DNA of 64,000 nt from Rivibacter subsaxonicus (GCF_004217215.1 NZ_SHKP01000004.1:124001-188000), one strand, 5' to 3'. Counted from the stretch's first letter, positions 1 to 9,673 are shown. Notes: a model not told the origin generated them from the letters alone. Program-made: numbers and translations.

Positions 1-1151
1 GGCTGCAGGTCGAGCATCCGGTGACCGAGGCGATCACCGGCCTCGACCTCGTGGAATGGCAGCTGCGCGTGGCCGCCGGCCAGCAACTGCCGCTGCAGCA
101 GGACGAGCTGAAGATCCGCGGACATGCGATCGAGGCGCGGCTCTGCGCCGAGAACACCGACGCCAACTTCCTGCCCAGCACCGGCACCCTGCATGTGCTG
201 CGCTGGCCCGAGGGTGCGCTGAATTTCCGCTTCAACGCCGACCAGGAGCGCTTCCACGAGCCGGCGCCGCTGCGCATCGACGCCGGCGTGCGCGAGGGCG
301 ACGCGATCACGCCCTTCTACGACCCGATGATCGCCAAGATCATCGTCTGGGGCGAGGACCGGGCTCAGGCGTTGGCGCGCATGGACGCGGCGCTGGCCGC
401 GACCCGCGTGGTCGGGCCGCACACCAATGCCGCCTTCCTGCGCCGGGTCGTCAACAGCAACTCCTTTGCCGGTGCCGAACTCGACACCGGTCTCATCGAG
501 CGCGAGCGCGATGCCTTGTTCGATGCCGCGCCGCTGTCGCTCGAACTCGCGGCCGCCGGCATCGTCGCGCACGAACTGGCCGCCGAGGCCGCGCTGCAGG
601 GCGCCGATCCCTGGTCGCGGCGCGACGGCTGGCGCCTCTACGGCGCCTCGCGGCGGGTGTTCATGCTCGAGCACCAGCAGGGCGGCAGCGACCGCGTCGT
701 GCTCGAGCGCCTGCACGACGGCGGCATGACCCTGGTGCTCGGCGAGCGCCGCATTCCATTTACCGCGCGCGCGCTCGGCGACGAGCGCCACGAACTGCGT
801 CTCGACGGCCGCCGCGTCGAACTCGCGGTGCACGCGGTCGGCGAGCAGGTCACGGTCTTCGCGCCCGAGGGCAGCGCCAGCCTGCGCGAGGTCGACGTTC
901 TGGCCCATGCCGGTGACGGCGCCGCCGAGGGCGGTCGCGTCACCGCGCCGATGCCCGGCAAGGTGGTCGCCTACCTGGCGCAGCCCGGCGACAAGGTCAG
1001 CCGCGGCCAGCCGCTGGCGGTGATGGAGGCGATGAAGATGGAGCACACGCTGACCGCGCCGAGCGACGGCGTCGTCAAGGCGCTGCGCTACGCGGCGGGC
1101 GAACAGGTCGGCGAGGGCGAGGCGCTGCTCGACTTCGAGGCCGCTGCGTGA
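1..1151 (+). CDS. Acyl-CoA carboxylase biotin-carboxylase/biotin-carrier subunit (probably 3-methylcrotonyl-CoA carboxylase alpha), 5' truncated by window
   Basis: This is the C-terminal part of a carboxylase alpha subunit; the reading frame is open from base 3 and enters from outside the window. The first residues read LQVEHPVTE, the conserved end of the biotin carboxylase catalytic domain, followed by the biotin carboxylase C-terminal domain. The extreme C-terminus is a biotinyl carrier domain with the motif VMEAMKMEHT; the lysine at 1035-1037 is the expected biotinylation site. The protein would carry out ATP-dependent carboxylation of biotin for an acyl-CoA carboxyltransferase partner. 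HMG-CoA lyase lies about 600 bases downstream, which favours 3-methylcrotonyl-CoA carboxylase of leucine degradation over propionyl- or acetyl-CoA carboxylase. The substrate assignment is inferred from context. Confidence 0.9.
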   Translation, partial: LQVEHPVTEAITGLDLVEWQLRVAAGQQLPLQQDELKIRGHAIEARLCAENTDANFLPSTGTLHVLRWPEGALNFRFNADQERFHEPAPLRIDAGVREGDAITPFYDPMIAKIIVWGEDRAQALARMDAALAATRVVGPHTNAAFLRRVVNSNSFAGAELDTGLIERERDALFDAAPLSLELAAAGIVAHELAAEAALQGADPWSRRDGWRLYGASRRVFMLEHQQGGSDRVVLERLHDGGMTLVLGERRIPFTARALGDERHELRLDGRRVELAVHAVGEQVTVFAPEGSASLREVDVLAHAGDGAAEGGRVTAPMPGKVVAYLAQPGDKVSRGQPLAVMEAMKMEHTLTAPSDGVVKALRYAAGEQVGEGEALLDFEAAA

Positions 1152-1180
1152 TGCCGCGGCGGGAGTGCGTCGCTTCTGCT

Positions 1181-1594
1181 CTAGAAGCGCGTCTGCATCA
1201 CCATCCGCGCCGGATTGCCGGCGTGGAGTTCTTCGGCCTCGACGGCCGGAGGCAGCGAATCGGTGTCATCGTCCCAGCCCGACAGCGGCTTGCTGAAGCC
1301 GAAGCCGCTGCCCAGCGCGGCCCAGCCGCGCGAGGAGGAGGGTGCCGCGCCGGCCACCGGCGTGCTGGCGGCCAAGGTGCGCAGGCGCGCCTTGTCCTCG
1401 ATGCGGGTCTCGGCCTCGAACTGCGCGGCAAGCGTGAGCAGTTCGGAGCTCGCCAGGCCCTTGCAGGCACAGAGCACCTCGGCCGCCTCGGCGCGATGGC
1501 GCAGCATGCGCGACACGTCGACCGCGACCCCCAGCTCGCGCTGGAGCACGATGCGGATGCGGTTGGCGATGCGAAGGCGACGGGTGCTGTCCAT
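1181..1594 (-). CDS. Hypothetical protein, 137 aa
   Basis: This is a minus-strand frame between the carboxylase and the HMG-CoA lyase, both on the plus strand. I start it at the ATG giving MDSTRRLRIAN; the longer frame upstream only overlaps the lyase gene. The N-terminal half is predicted helical and basic (repeated Arg, RIRIVLQREL, then RMLRHRAEAAEVL). The C-terminal third is low complexity and Ser/Gly/Asp rich (GFGFSKPLSGWDDDTDS) and looks disordered. There is no signal peptide or membrane segment. I do not recognise a family. Its position in the liu-like cluster suggests nothing specific, and it could be a chance frame, although its composition is more protein-like than the other shadow frames here. 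Confidence 0.5.
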   Translation of the reverse strand: MDSTRRLRIANRIRIVLQRELGVAVDVSRMLRHRAEAAEVLCACKGLASSELLTLAAQFEAETRIEDKARLRTLAASTPVAGAAPSSSRGWAALGSGFGFSKPLSGWDDDTDSLPPAVEAEELHAGNPARMVMQTRF

Positions 1595-1748
1595 GGGCTG
1601 AATCCTCGCCGCCAGCCTACGCCGTTGCCATCCCTCCGCAGAGGGTGAAAGTGCGCGTGGCCCCTTGCGCCGTGGGGTTCCGGACGCACGCGCATCATCG
1701 CAGCGTGAAGCAGTGCACACGGCGCCAAAACGAGGCAACAGAGAAATC

Positions 1749-2666
1749 ATGAGTTCATCCCTTCCGAGTCGCGTCACGCTGGTCGACGTCGGCCCGCGCG
1801 ACGGCCTGCAGAACGAGAAGCAGGCGGTTGCCGCCGCCCACAAGATCGAACTGGTGCAGCGCCTGCAGCAGGCCGGGTTGCGCGAGATCGAGGTCACCAG
1901 CTTCGTCAGCCCGAAGTGGGTGCCGCAGATGGCGGATGGCGCCGAGGTGATGGCCGGCATCGCGCGGCCGGCCGGCGTGCGCCACAGCGTCCTGGTGCCC
2001 AACATGAAGGGCTTCGAGGCCGCGCTGGCGACGCGGCCCGACGAGATCGTCGTCTTCGGCGCCGCCAGCGAGGCCTTCAGCCAGAAGAACATCAACTGCT
2101 CGATCGCGGAATCGATCGAGCGCTTCGCGCCGGTGACCGCCGCCGCGCGCGAAGCAGGGCTCAAGGTGCGCGGCGCGGTGTCGTGCGCCGTTGCCTGTCC
2201 CTACGAGGGCGAGATCCACCCCGACCGGGTCGAACTTGTCGTGCGGCTGATGAAGGAGATCGGCGTGCAGCACGTGGGCATCGCCGACACCATCGGCGTC
2301 GGCACGCCGCGCCGGGTCCAGGCGGCGATGGAGCGCGCGCTGAAGCACTACCCGTTGGCCGAAGTGAGCGGCCATTTCCATGACACCTACGGCCAGTCGC
2401 TGAGCAACGTCTACGCCTGTCTGGAGATGGGCATCGCCAGCTTCGACGCCAGCGTTGCCGGCCTCGGTGGCTGCCCCTACGCCAAGGGCGCCACCGGCAA
2501 CGTCGCGACCGAGGACGTGGTCTTCATGCTTCACGGCCTCGGCATCGAGACCGGCATCGATCTCGACGCGCTGGTCGACACCGCGGCCTGGATCAGCGGC
2601 GTGCTCGGCCGCAAGCCGGTGTCGCGGGTTGCGAACGCGATGCTGGCCAGGCGCGCTGCCGCATAA
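1749..2666 (+). CDS. mvaB: Hydroxymethylglutaryl-CoA lyase
   Basis: A protein of 305 residues that cleaves HMG-CoA to acetyl-CoA and acetoacetate, the last step of leucine catabolism. The N-terminus carries the DRE-TIM metallolyase signature VDVGPRDGLQNE, and the C-terminal half carries the active-site cysteine motif GLGGCPYAKGATGN. The metal-binding histidine motif appears as SGHFHDTYG. Length and motif order match bacterial HMG-CoA lyases. I chose the ATG at 1749 because the family begins a few residues before the VDVGPRDG strand; the longer upstream frame has no family match. Together with the carboxylase upstream it supports a leucine/isovalerate degradation cluster. Confidence 0.95.
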   Translation: MSSSLPSRVTLVDVGPRDGLQNEKQAVAAAHKIELVQRLQQAGLREIEVTSFVSPKWVPQMADGAEVMAGIARPAGVRHSVLVPNMKGFEAALATRPDEIVVFGAASEAFSQKNINCSIAESIERFAPVTAAAREAGLKVRGAVSCAVACPYEGEIHPDRVELVVRLMKEIGVQHVGIADTIGVGTPRRVQAAMERALKHYPLAEVSGHFHDTYGQSLSNVYACLEMGIASFDASVAGLGGCPYAKGATGNVATEDVVFMLHGLGIETGIDLDALVDTAAWISGVLGRKPVSRVANAMLARRAAA

Positions 2667-2675
2667 GCTTGCGGC

Positions 2676-4121
2676 ATGAGTGATTTCAGCTTCTTCTGGC
2701 ACGACTACGAAACCTTCGGCGTCGTGCCGCGCCGCGACCGGCCCTCGCAGTTCGCCGGCGTGCGCACCGACGCCGATCTCAACGAGATCGACGCGCCGCT
2801 GATGCAGTACTGCCAGCCGGCGCCCGACTTCCTGCCCGAGCCCGAGGCCTGCCTGCTGACCGGCATCCTGCCGCAGACCTGCCTCGAGCAGGGCGTGCCG
2901 GAGCACGCCTTCGCGGCCCGCATCGAACGCGAACTGGCCCGGCCCGGCACCATCGGCGTCGGCTACAACAGCATCCGCTTCGACGACGAGGTCACGCGCT
3001 TCCTGTTCTGGCGCAACCTGATCGATCCCTACGCGCGCGAGTGGCAGGACGGCTGCGGCCGCTGGGACCTGCTCGACGTGGTGCGCTGCTGCCACGCGCT
3101 GCGACCCGATGGCATCGAGTGGCCGAAGCACGTGAGCGGCGAGATGGCCGGCCGGCCCTCGTTCAAGCTCGAGCACCTGAGCGCGGCCAACGGCCTCGTG
3201 CACGAGGCGGCGCACGACGCGCTGTCCGACGTGCGCGCCACCATCGCGCTGGCGCGGCTGATCAGGACGCGCCAGCCCAAGCTCTGGGACTTCTGCCTGC
3301 GCCTGCGCAGCAAGCAGGCGGTGCTGGCCGAGATCGGCGGCGGGCGCCGGCCGCTGCTGCACGTCTCGGGCATGTACGGCGCCGAGCGCGGCGGCATCGC
3401 GGTCGTGTGGCCGCTCGGCCAGCACCCGACCAACAAGAACGAGGTCATCCTGTGGGACCTCGCGCATGACCCGTCCGAGTTGCTCGGGCTCAACGCCGTC
3501 GCGATCCGCGAGCGTCTTTTCAGCAGGCAGGAAGAGCTGCCCGGGGGTGTGACTCGCTTGCCGATCAAGACGCTGCACATCAACAAGTCGCCGATTGTCA
3601 TCAGCAACCTCAAGACGCTGTCGCCGGCGATGGCCGAGCGCTGGGGCGTCGACATGGAGCGCGCGCTGCGCCATGCAGACGTCGCCGCCAGCCTCGGCGG
3701 CGTGCTCGACGGGCTCTGGGGCGAGGTCTACGCGCGTCCGGCACCGGATCGCGCGCCGGACGTCGACGAAGACCTCTACGGCGGCTTCGTCGGCAACAAC
3801 GACCGCCGCACGCTGCAGCGCCTGCGCGGCCTCGCGCCCGCGCAGCTGGCGCAGGCGCGGCCGGCCTTCGACGATGGGCGGCTCGAGGAACTGCTGTTCC
3901 GCTACCGCGCGCGCAATTTCCCGGCCACGCTCGACGAGGCCGGCCAGGCGCGCTGGCTGCAGCATTGCAGCGAGCGCCTGCACGAGGGCGCGCATGGCGG
4001 GCTGACGCTGCAGGCCTTCTTCGACCGCATCGACACCCTGAGCGAGAGCGCCGACGAGCGCGGCCAGGAACTGCTCGGCGCGCTCTACGACTACGCCGAG
4101 ACCATTGCTCCGCCAGCATGA
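2676..4121 (+). CDS. sbcB: Exodeoxyribonuclease I
   Basis: A protein of 481 residues, the usual length of ExoI, the processive 3'-5' single-strand DNA exonuclease used in recombination and mismatch repair. The N-terminus has the first DEDDh motif as WHDYETFG (Asp10, Glu12), followed by RPSQFAGVRTD, typical of ExoI. Further DEDDh elements are visible in GYNSIRFDDE and in HDALSDVRATIALA, which contains the catalytic His and Asp. The C-terminal half holds the SH3-like and helical ExoI-specific domains. It starts ten bases after the HMG-CoA lyase stop, and its stop overlaps the next start (ATGA), so it is probably translationally coupled to the YbaK-like gene. Confidence 0.95.
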   Translation: MSDFSFFWHDYETFGVVPRRDRPSQFAGVRTDADLNEIDAPLMQYCQPAPDFLPEPEACLLTGILPQTCLEQGVPEHAFAARIERELARPGTIGVGYNSIRFDDEVTRFLFWRNLIDPYAREWQDGCGRWDLLDVVRCCHALRPDGIEWPKHVSGEMAGRPSFKLEHLSAANGLVHEAAHDALSDVRATIALARLIRTRQPKLWDFCLRLRSKQAVLAEIGGGRRPLLHVSGMYGAERGGIAVVWPLGQHPTNKNEVILWDLAHDPSELLGLNAVAIRERLFSRQEELPGGVTRLPIKTLHINKSPIVISNLKTLSPAMAERWGVDMERALRHADVAASLGGVLDGLWGEVYARPAPDRAPDVDEDLYGGFVGNNDRRTLQRLRGLAPAQLAQARPAFDDGRLEELLFRYRARNFPATLDEAGQARWLQHCSERLHEGAHGGLTLQAFFDRIDTLSESADERGQELLGALYDYAETIAPPA

Positions 4122-4624
4122 ACGACACCGCCAACCTGCCGCCCCGCCCGCCCGGCTTCGAGCACGTGAGCCGCGTGCTCGAAACGCTCGGCCATCCGCA
4201 CGCACCGCGCTGGCTCGAGGTCTCCGCGCGGACCGCGCAGGAGGCCGCCGAGGCGCTCGGCATCGAGGTCGGCCAGATCGCCAAGAGCGTGATCTTCCGT
4301 CGCCAGGCCGACGATGCGGCGGTGCTGGTCGTCACCTCGGGCGACCGCCGCGTCGACGAGAAGAAGGTGGCGGCACTGGTCGGTGCCATCGGTCGTGCCG
4401 ATGCCGACTTCGTGAAGGCGTCGACCGGCTTCAGCATCGGCGGCGTCTCGCCGGTCGGCCACGCGACGAAGCCGGTGACGCTGATCGACCGCGACCTCTG
4501 CCGCTTCGACATCGTCTGGGCCGCCGCCGGCCACGCCAACGGCGTGTTCCCGCTGACGCCAGCCGAGCTCGAACTGCTGACCGGGGCACCGGTCGCCGAT
4601 GTCGTGCAGGAGCCTGCCCGGTGA
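4118..4624 (+). CDS. YbaK/EbsC-type aminoacyl-tRNA deacylase
   Basis: A protein of 168 residues with the YbaK/ProX editing fold. Residues of the family are visible in IGQIAKSVIFR-like sequence (VGQIAKSVIF), in VVTSGDRRVDEKKV and in FSIGGVSPVGH, which is the conserved glycine-rich loop of the deacylase pocket. Family members hydrolyse mischarged Cys-tRNA(Pro) or Ala-tRNA(Pro) in trans. Which substrate this one uses cannot be told from sequence. The ATG overlaps the sbcB stop codon by four bases, and its own stop overlaps the GTG start of the next gene, so the three genes form a tight unit. Confidence 0.88.
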   Translation: MNDTANLPPRPPGFEHVSRVLETLGHPHAPRWLEVSARTAQEAAEALGIEVGQIAKSVIFRRQADDAAVLVVTSGDRRVDEKKVAALVGAIGRADADFVKASTGFSIGGVSPVGHATKPVTLIDRDLCRFDIVWAAAGHANGVFPLTPAELELLTGAPVADVVQEPAR

Positions 4625-4842
4625 ACGCTCGGCAGCCGTTGCCGAAGTGGCAACCGCAGATGGCTGGCGCCGTGCCCAGCCCCTGCAACAGCGTCTGCCG
4701 CATCGACGCCGCGAGCGGCTACTGCGAGGGCTGCTGGCGCACCATCGACGAGATCGTGCAATGGGCGCGGCTCGACGACGGCGCCAAGCGCGCCGTCTGG
4801 CACGAACTGCACCGACGCGCCGCGGAGGGCGCCACGCGATGA
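4621..4842 (+). CDS. DUF1289 family small Cys-rich protein, 73 aa
   Basis: A small protein with the DUF1289 pattern: SPCNSVCRID, then GYCEGCWRTIDEI and W-x-x-L-D-D. The cysteine spacing (CxxxC and CxxC) suggests metal binding, but the family's function is unknown. The start is a GTG overlapping the stop of the deacylase gene (GTGA), and its own stop overlaps the ATG of the next gene, so it is translated as part of a four-gene string from sbcB to the isomerase. Confidence 0.8.
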   Translation: MNARQPLPKWQPQMAGAVPSPCNSVCRIDAASGYCEGCWRTIDEIVQWARLDDGAKRAVWHELHRRAAEGATR

Positions 4843-5501
4843 CCCCGATCAGCTTCTGGTTCGATCCGATCTCCCCCTACGCCTGGCTCGCCTTCGAGCG
4901 CCTGCCGCAGGCGCTCGAGGGCTGCAGCTACGTGGTGCGCTACCGGCCGGTGCTGCTGGCCGGGCTGCTCAAGCACTGGGGCCAGCGCGGGCCGGCCGAG
5001 ATCGCGCCCAAGCGCAACTGGACTTACCGCCAGGTGCAGTGGCTGGCGCAACGGCAGGGCACGCCGCTGCAGGTCCCGGCCGCGCATCCCTTCAACCCGC
5101 TGCCCTTGCTGCGCCTGCTCCACGCCTGCGACGACAGCGGCCTCGGCCCCAATCGCTGGCAATGCGAGCAGGTGCTGCGCCACGTGTGGGAGGGCGGCGC
5201 GGCGGTCGACGATCCGCAGCGCATGAGCGCACTGACGCAGCAGCTGGCGCCGGCGCTCGATCCCGCTGCCGAACCGGTCAAGGCGGCGCTGCGCGCGGCC
5301 GGCGACGATGCGGTCGCGCGCGGCATCTTCGGCGTGCCGACGCTCGAACTGCCGCCGCGCGCGGGCGAGTCCGAGGCTCGCCTGTTCTGGGGCCTGGACT
5401 CGCTCGAGATGGTCGCCGGCGCGCTGCGCGGCGATCCCTGGTTCGACGGCCCGGCCTGGGCCGAGGGCGGCCGCGCGCGGCCGGGCATCGAGCGGCGTTG
5501 A
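4839..5501 (+). CDS. 2-hydroxychromene-2-carboxylate isomerase / DsbA-like thioredoxin-fold protein
   Basis: A protein of 220 residues from the kappa-class glutathione S-transferase/HCCA isomerase group. The N-terminus ISFWFDPISPYAWLAFERL is the characteristic family start, with the serine of the SPYAW segment in place of a thioredoxin cysteine pair. RYRPVLLAGLLKHWG and GIFGVPTLEL (the cis-Pro loop) are also typical. In naphthalene degraders the enzyme isomerises 2-hydroxychromene-2-carboxylate using glutathione. No aromatic degradation genes surround this copy, so the substrate is unknown. The start overlaps the preceding stop by four bases. Confidence 0.85.
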   Translation: MTPISFWFDPISPYAWLAFERLPQALEGCSYVVRYRPVLLAGLLKHWGQRGPAEIAPKRNWTYRQVQWLAQRQGTPLQVPAAHPFNPLPLLRLLHACDDSGLGPNRWQCEQVLRHVWEGGAAVDDPQRMSALTQQLAPALDPAAEPVKAALRAAGDDAVARGIFGVPTLELPPRAGESEARLFWGLDSLEMVAGALRGDPWFDGPAWAEGGRARPGIERR

Positions 5502-5508
5502 AGCCGGG

Positions 5509-6567
5509 CTACAGCCTGGCCTCGAGCACGATGTTGAACGGCGTCTCGGCGGCGCGCCGGAAGCGCTTGAAGCCGCCCTGCGTCACCACCTCGCGCAGCC
5601 TTGCCTCGCCGGCCTGCGCGCCCAGGCACAGCCCGACCTCCTGCGAGCGCGAGGCCGGCGTGCAGATGAAGCTCGAGGCCGAGTAGTAGACGCGGCCGAC
5701 CGGGTTGAGGTTGTCCTCGAGACGGTCGTTGGCAAAGGGTTCGACGATCATCCAGGTGCCGTTGCTGGCCAGCGCCTTGCTCACGTGCGCGGCGGCGCCG
5801 ACCGGGTCACCCATGTCGTGCAGGCAGTCGAAGAAGGTCACCAGGTCGTAGGCGCGGCCGGGGAAGTCCTTGGCCGAGGCTACCTCGAAGTTGACGCGAT
5901 CGGCCACGCCGGCCTGCTTGGCCGCCTTGCGCGCCTGCTCGATCGAGGGCGCGTGATAGTCGAAGCCGGTGAAGCGCGCCTTCGGGTAGGCCTGCGCCAT
6001 GATGATGGTCGAGGTGCCATGGCCGCAGCCGACGTCGGCCACGCTGCCCCCGGCCTGCAGCCGGGCCTCGACGCCGTCGAGCGCCGGCAGCCAGGCGCTG
6101 ACCAGGTTGGCGGCGTAGCCGGGCCGGAAGAAGCGCTCGGTGCCGTGGAAAAGCGAGGCATCGTGCTCGTGCCAGCCCAGGCCGAGCCCGGTGCGCAGCG
6201 CGCTCTCCATCTTCGGCACCGACTTGAACTGGTCGACCGCGATCTGGAAGGCGCCCGGAATGAAGGCCGGGCTGCCCTCCTGCGCCAGCGCCAGGGACTG
6301 CTCCTCGCTTAGCGAGAAGCGCTGGCTGGCCGGGTCGTAGCCCACGTAGCCGCTGGCGGCCTGGGCGCTGAGCCATTCGCGCAGGTAGCGCGGGTCGGTC
6401 TCGGTGCGCTTGGCCAACTGCTCCACGGTGGCCGGGCCGGCCTCGGCCATCGCCTTGTAGAGCCCGAGCCGGTCGCCCACCACCACCGTGGCAGCGTGCA
6501 GCACCGCGCCGATGTCGGTCACGAACTTGCCCATGAACTCGTTGAGTCGCGCTTCGTCGATGGCCAT
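5509..6567 (-). CDS. Class I SAM-dependent methyltransferase with N-terminal winged helix
   Basis: A protein of 352 residues. The first 90 residues resemble the dimerisation/winged-helix domain of O-methyltransferase-like proteins (LYKAMAEAGPATVEQLAKRT, then DPRYLREWL). The SAM-binding motif I is VADVGCGHGTST, followed by the acidic loop FTGFDYHAPS and motif FFDCLHDMGDP. This layout matches the Rv2258c-like family, whose substrates are mostly unknown. It is convergent with the isomerase gene, with only about eight bases between the stops, and divergent from the LuxR-type regulator. The 136-base divergent spacer probably carries both promoters, so the regulator may control it. Confidence 0.85.
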   Translation of the reverse strand: MAIDEARLNEFMGKFVTDIGAVLHAATVVVGDRLGLYKAMAEAGPATVEQLAKRTETDPRYLREWLSAQAASGYVGYDPASQRFSLSEEQSLALAQEGSPAFIPGAFQIAVDQFKSVPKMESALRTGLGLGWHEHDASLFHGTERFFRPGYAANLVSAWLPALDGVEARLQAGGSVADVGCGHGTSTIIMAQAYPKARFTGFDYHAPSIEQARKAAKQAGVADRVNFEVASAKDFPGRAYDLVTFFDCLHDMGDPVGAAAHVSKALASNGTWMIVEPFANDRLEDNLNPVGRVYYSASSFICTPASRSQEVGLCLGAQAGEARLREVVTQGGFKRFRRAAETPFNIVLEARL

Positions 6568-6703
6568 GACGGTGTCCCTTGAAAGTCCGCAACCATTCCG
6601 GCCGGCGGCGGCGCCGCGGCCTAAACTGTGTGTTCACCTTAGTCGCCACCACGCGACCCGCCATCATCCGAATTGCGTACGGCGACCCGCGCCGGCTGCT
6701 GCG

Positions 6704-7546
6704 ATGAACCACCTCACCCGCAACGACTACGCTGCCGCGCTGCAGCTGCTGCAGCGGCTCGAGGCTGCGAGCACCGATCCCGCTGCATTTGCCCGCGCGG
6801 TGGTCGACGCGATCGGCGAACTGGTGCCCTACGAGCTCGGAACGCTCAGCGTCTGCCAGCTCGATAGCGGCCACCGCGACGTGATCGGCCTGCCCGGCGT
6901 TCGTCTGTCGGCGGCCGACCTCGAGGCCTTCGATCACCATTTCCACAGCCACCCGCTGGTGGCCGCGCATGGCCGGCAGGGACGGCGCGAGACCGCACGC
7001 ATCTCCGACTGCATCGGCCGCGCGGACTTCCGTCGCACGCCGCTCTATGCCGACTACTACCGCCGCATCGGCCTCGAGTACGTGGTCGCGGTGCCGCTGC
7101 ACCAGGATGCCCGGACGCTGGCGAGCTTGGTGCTCAACCGCTCGACGCTCGACTTCAGCGAGCGCGACTTCGAGAAGCTCGAACTGCTGCGGCCGCACCT
7201 GGCCTTTCTCTACGCCCAGGCCTGCAGCAACGTGCAGCGGCGGCCGGCGCAGGCGCTGGCGCCCGAGTCCGTCCCGCAGCCGCCGCCGGCCGCGGCCGAC
7301 GGCGCGGCCAAGCTCACCGCGCGCGAGCGCGAGGTGCTGGCCTGGCTGGCACGCGGCAAGACCGACGCCGAGATCGCGGTCTGGCTCGCGCTGAGTCCGC
7401 GCACCGTCCACAAGCACCTCGAGCACATCTATGTGAAGCTCGGCGTCGAGACGCGTACCGCGGCCGTGATGCGCGGCCTCTCGCTGCGGCCGCCACCGGC
7501 GCCGTTGTCAGCGTGTGTTGGATTCGCGTCAGAGCAAGGTAAGTAG
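6704..7546 (+). CDS. LuxR-family transcriptional regulator
   Basis: A protein of 280 residues. The N-terminal about 180 residues look like a GAF-type sensory region (ELVPYELGTLSV, YYRRIGLEYVVAVPLHQD, LNRSTLDFSERD). After a Pro/Ala-rich linker comes a C-terminal LuxR HTH: LTAREREVLAWLARGKTDAEIA followed by LSPRTVHKHLEHIYVKLGV. I start it at the ATG giving MNHLTRND, since the longer frame upstream crosses the divergent promoter region. There is no receiver domain, so it is likely a one-component sensor. It is divergent from the methyltransferase gene, its most likely target. The ligand is unknown. Confidence 0.88.
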   Translation: MNHLTRNDYAAALQLLQRLEAASTDPAAFARAVVDAIGELVPYELGTLSVCQLDSGHRDVIGLPGVRLSAADLEAFDHHFHSHPLVAAHGRQGRRETARISDCIGRADFRRTPLYADYYRRIGLEYVVAVPLHQDARTLASLVLNRSTLDFSERDFEKLELLRPHLAFLYAQACSNVQRRPAQALAPESVPQPPPAAADGAAKLTAREREVLAWLARGKTDAEIAVWLALSPRTVHKHLEHIYVKLGVETRTAAVMRGLSLRPPPAPLSACVGFASEQGK

Positions 7547-7602
7547 CGAGGCCTAGGCTCGCACCAACGTCCGCCACTGGGCGTGACAACAAAGGAGACA
7601 CC

Positions 7603-7911
7603 ATGGACGACGACCTGGTCAGGCGCATAGCGAGCCACCCGAAGTACCACGAGCTGAAGTCCAAGCGCACCAGCTTCGGCTGGTGGCTGACGCTGGCGAT
7701 GATGGTCGTCTACTACGGCTTCATCCTGCTGGTGGCCTTCAACAAGCCCTTCCTGTCGCAGCGCCTGGGCGAGGGCGTGATGACCGTCGGCATCCCGCTC
7801 GGCTTCGGCGTCATCGTCTTCACCGTGCTGATCACCGCGTTCTACGTGCGGCGCGCCAACAGCGAGTTCGACGACCTGACCTCGGCCATCTCCAAGGACG
7901 TGCTGAAATGA
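7603..7911 (+). CDS. yjcH: DUF485 membrane protein, ActP partner
   Basis: A protein of 102 residues with two hydrophobic helices ([20 protein letters not shown] and the [20 protein letters not shown] region) and a conserved N-terminal [11 protein letters not shown] segment, all typical of DUF485. These proteins are almost always encoded directly before acetate permease ActP and are thought to assist it. A purine-rich AAAGGAG ribosome binding site lies just upstream of the ATG. Its stop overlaps the ActP start by four bases, indicating translational coupling. Confidence 0.92.
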   Translation: MDDDLVRRIASHPKYHELKSKRTSFGWWLTLAMMVVYYGFILLVAFNKPFLSQRLGEGVMTVGIPLGFGVIVFTVLITAFYVRRANSEFDDLTSAISKDVLK

Positions 7912-9635
7912 GCGCCGCCTCCAACAGGCGCCGCTCGGCGCTGGTGCTGGCCGCGCTGTGCGCGGTCTCCGCCACCATCTACGCCGCCGGTGCCGACCTC
8001 GGCCAGGCCCAGAAGCAGGCCACCAACTGGACCGCGATCGGGATGTTCGGCATCTTCGTCGTCGGCACGCTGTTCATCACCAAGTGGGCGGCGTCCAAGA
8101 CCAAGAGCGCGGCCGACTTCTACACCGCCGGCGGCGGCATCACCGGCTTCCAGAACGGCCTGGCGATCGCCGGCGACTACATGTCGGCGGCCTCCTTCCT
8201 CGGCATCTCGGCCGCGGTGATGGCCAGCGGCTTCGACGGCCTGATCTACTCGATCGGCTTCCTGGTCGGTTGGCCGGTGATCACCTTTCTGATGGCCGAG
8301 CGGCTGCGCAACCTCGGCAAGTTCACCTTCGCCGACGTCGCCGCGTTCCGCTTCGAGCAGACCCCGATCCGCGTCTTCGCGGCCTCGGGCACGCTGGTCG
8401 TCGTGGCCTTCTACCTGATCGCGCAGATGGTCGGCGCGGGCCAGCTCATCAAGCTGCTGTTCGGGCTCGAGTACTGGATCGCGGTGGTCATCGTCGGCGC
8501 GCTGATGATGGTCTACGTGCTGTTCGGCGGCATGACCGCCACCACCTGGGTCCAGATCATCAAGGCCTGCCTGCTGCTCGGCGGTGCCTCGTTCATGGCC
8601 TTCATGGTGATGCTGAGCTACGGCTTCAGCCCGGAGGCGCTGTTCGCCGCCGCGGTCAAGGTCAAGGCCGACCTCGCGGTGCAGGGCGGCAAGCCGGCCG
8701 ATGTGGCGGCCCAGCTCGGGCAGTCGATCATGGGTCCGGGCAACTTCATCAAGGACCCGATCTCGGCGATCAGCTTCGGCATGGCGCTGATGTTCGGCAC
8801 CGCCGGGCTGCCGCACATCCTGATGCGCTTCTTCACCGTGCCCAGCGCCAAGGAGGCGCGCAAGTCGGTGATGTGGGCGACCGGCTGGATCGGCTACTTC
8901 TACCTGCTGACCTTCATCATCGGCTTCGGCGCGATCACCTTCGTGCTGACCAACCCGCAGTTCCTCGACGCCAAGGGCGGCCTGATCGGCGGCGGCAACA
9001 TGGCGGCGATCCATCTGGCCAACGCGGTCGGCGGCAACGTTTTCCTCGGCTTCATCTCGGCGGTGGCCTTCGCGACCATCCTCGCGGTGGTGGCCGGCCT
9101 GACGCTGTCGGGTGCCTCGGCGGTCTCGCACGACCTCTACGCCACCGTCATCAAGAAGGGCAAGGCCGAAAGCGCCGCGGAGCTCAAGGTCTCGCGCTGG
9201 ACCACGGTGGCGCTCGGCATCGTCGCGGTCGCGCTGGGCATCGCCTTCGAGAAGCAGAACATCGCGTTCATGGTCTCGCTGGCCTTCGCGATCGCGGCCT
9301 CGGCCAACTTCCCGGTGCTTTTCATGAGCGTGCTGTGGAAGGACTGCACCACCCGCGGCGCGGTGATCGGCGGCTTCCTCGGCCTGGTCTCGTCGGTGGT
9401 GCTGACCGTGGTCTCGCCCTCGGTGTGGGAGGCCACGCTCGGCAACCCGAAGGGCTCGGCGCTGTTCCCCTACACCTCGCCGGCGCTGTTCTCGATGAGC
9501 ATCGCGTTCTTCGGCATCTGGCTGTTCTCGGTGCTCGACAAGAGCAAGCGCGCCGCCACCGACCGCGGCGGCTTCCTGGCGCAGCAGGTGCGCTCGGAGA
9601 CTGGCATCGGTGCCTCGGGCGCGAGCGGGCATTGA
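7908..9635 (+). CDS. actP: Cation/acetate symporter
   Basis: A protein of 575 residues of the sodium:solute symporter family. It opens with a signal-like hydrophobic segment ending in YAAGA, then about 13 predicted membrane helices. Family sequence is visible in [24 protein letters not shown] (the ActP/SSS entry segment) and in [22 protein letters not shown]. It imports acetate and other short-chain monocarboxylates. It is coupled to the DUF485 gene upstream and followed by a good terminator at 9704-9743. The CBS-DUF294 protein and SSS-type kinase downstream suggest an acetate uptake and sensing locus. Confidence 0.94.
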   Translation: MSAASNRRRSALVLAALCAVSATIYAAGADLGQAQKQATNWTAIGMFGIFVVGTLFITKWAASKTKSAADFYTAGGGITGFQNGLAIAGDYMSAASFLGISAAVMASGFDGLIYSIGFLVGWPVITFLMAERLRNLGKFTFADVAAFRFEQTPIRVFAASGTLVVVAFYLIAQMVGAGQLIKLLFGLEYWIAVVIVGALMMVYVLFGGMTATTWVQIIKACLLLGGASFMAFMVMLSYGFSPEALFAAAVKVKADLAVQGGKPADVAAQLGQSIMGPGNFIKDPISAISFGMALMFGTAGLPHILMRFFTVPSAKEARKSVMWATGWIGYFYLLTFIIGFGAITFVLTNPQFLDAKGGLIGGGNMAAIHLANAVGGNVFLGFISAVAFATILAVVAGLTLSGASAVSHDLYATVIKKGKAESAAELKVSRWTTVALGIVAVALGIAFEKQNIAFMVSLAFAIAASANFPVLFMSVLWKDCTTRGAVIGGFLGLVSSVVLTVVSPSVWEATLGNPKGSALFPYTSPALFSMSIAFFGIWLFSVLDKSKRAATDRGGFLAQQVRSETGIGASGASGH

Positions 9636-9673
9636 AACCGGGCCGCGGGGCGGCGTCCGCGGGCGCCCCCCGC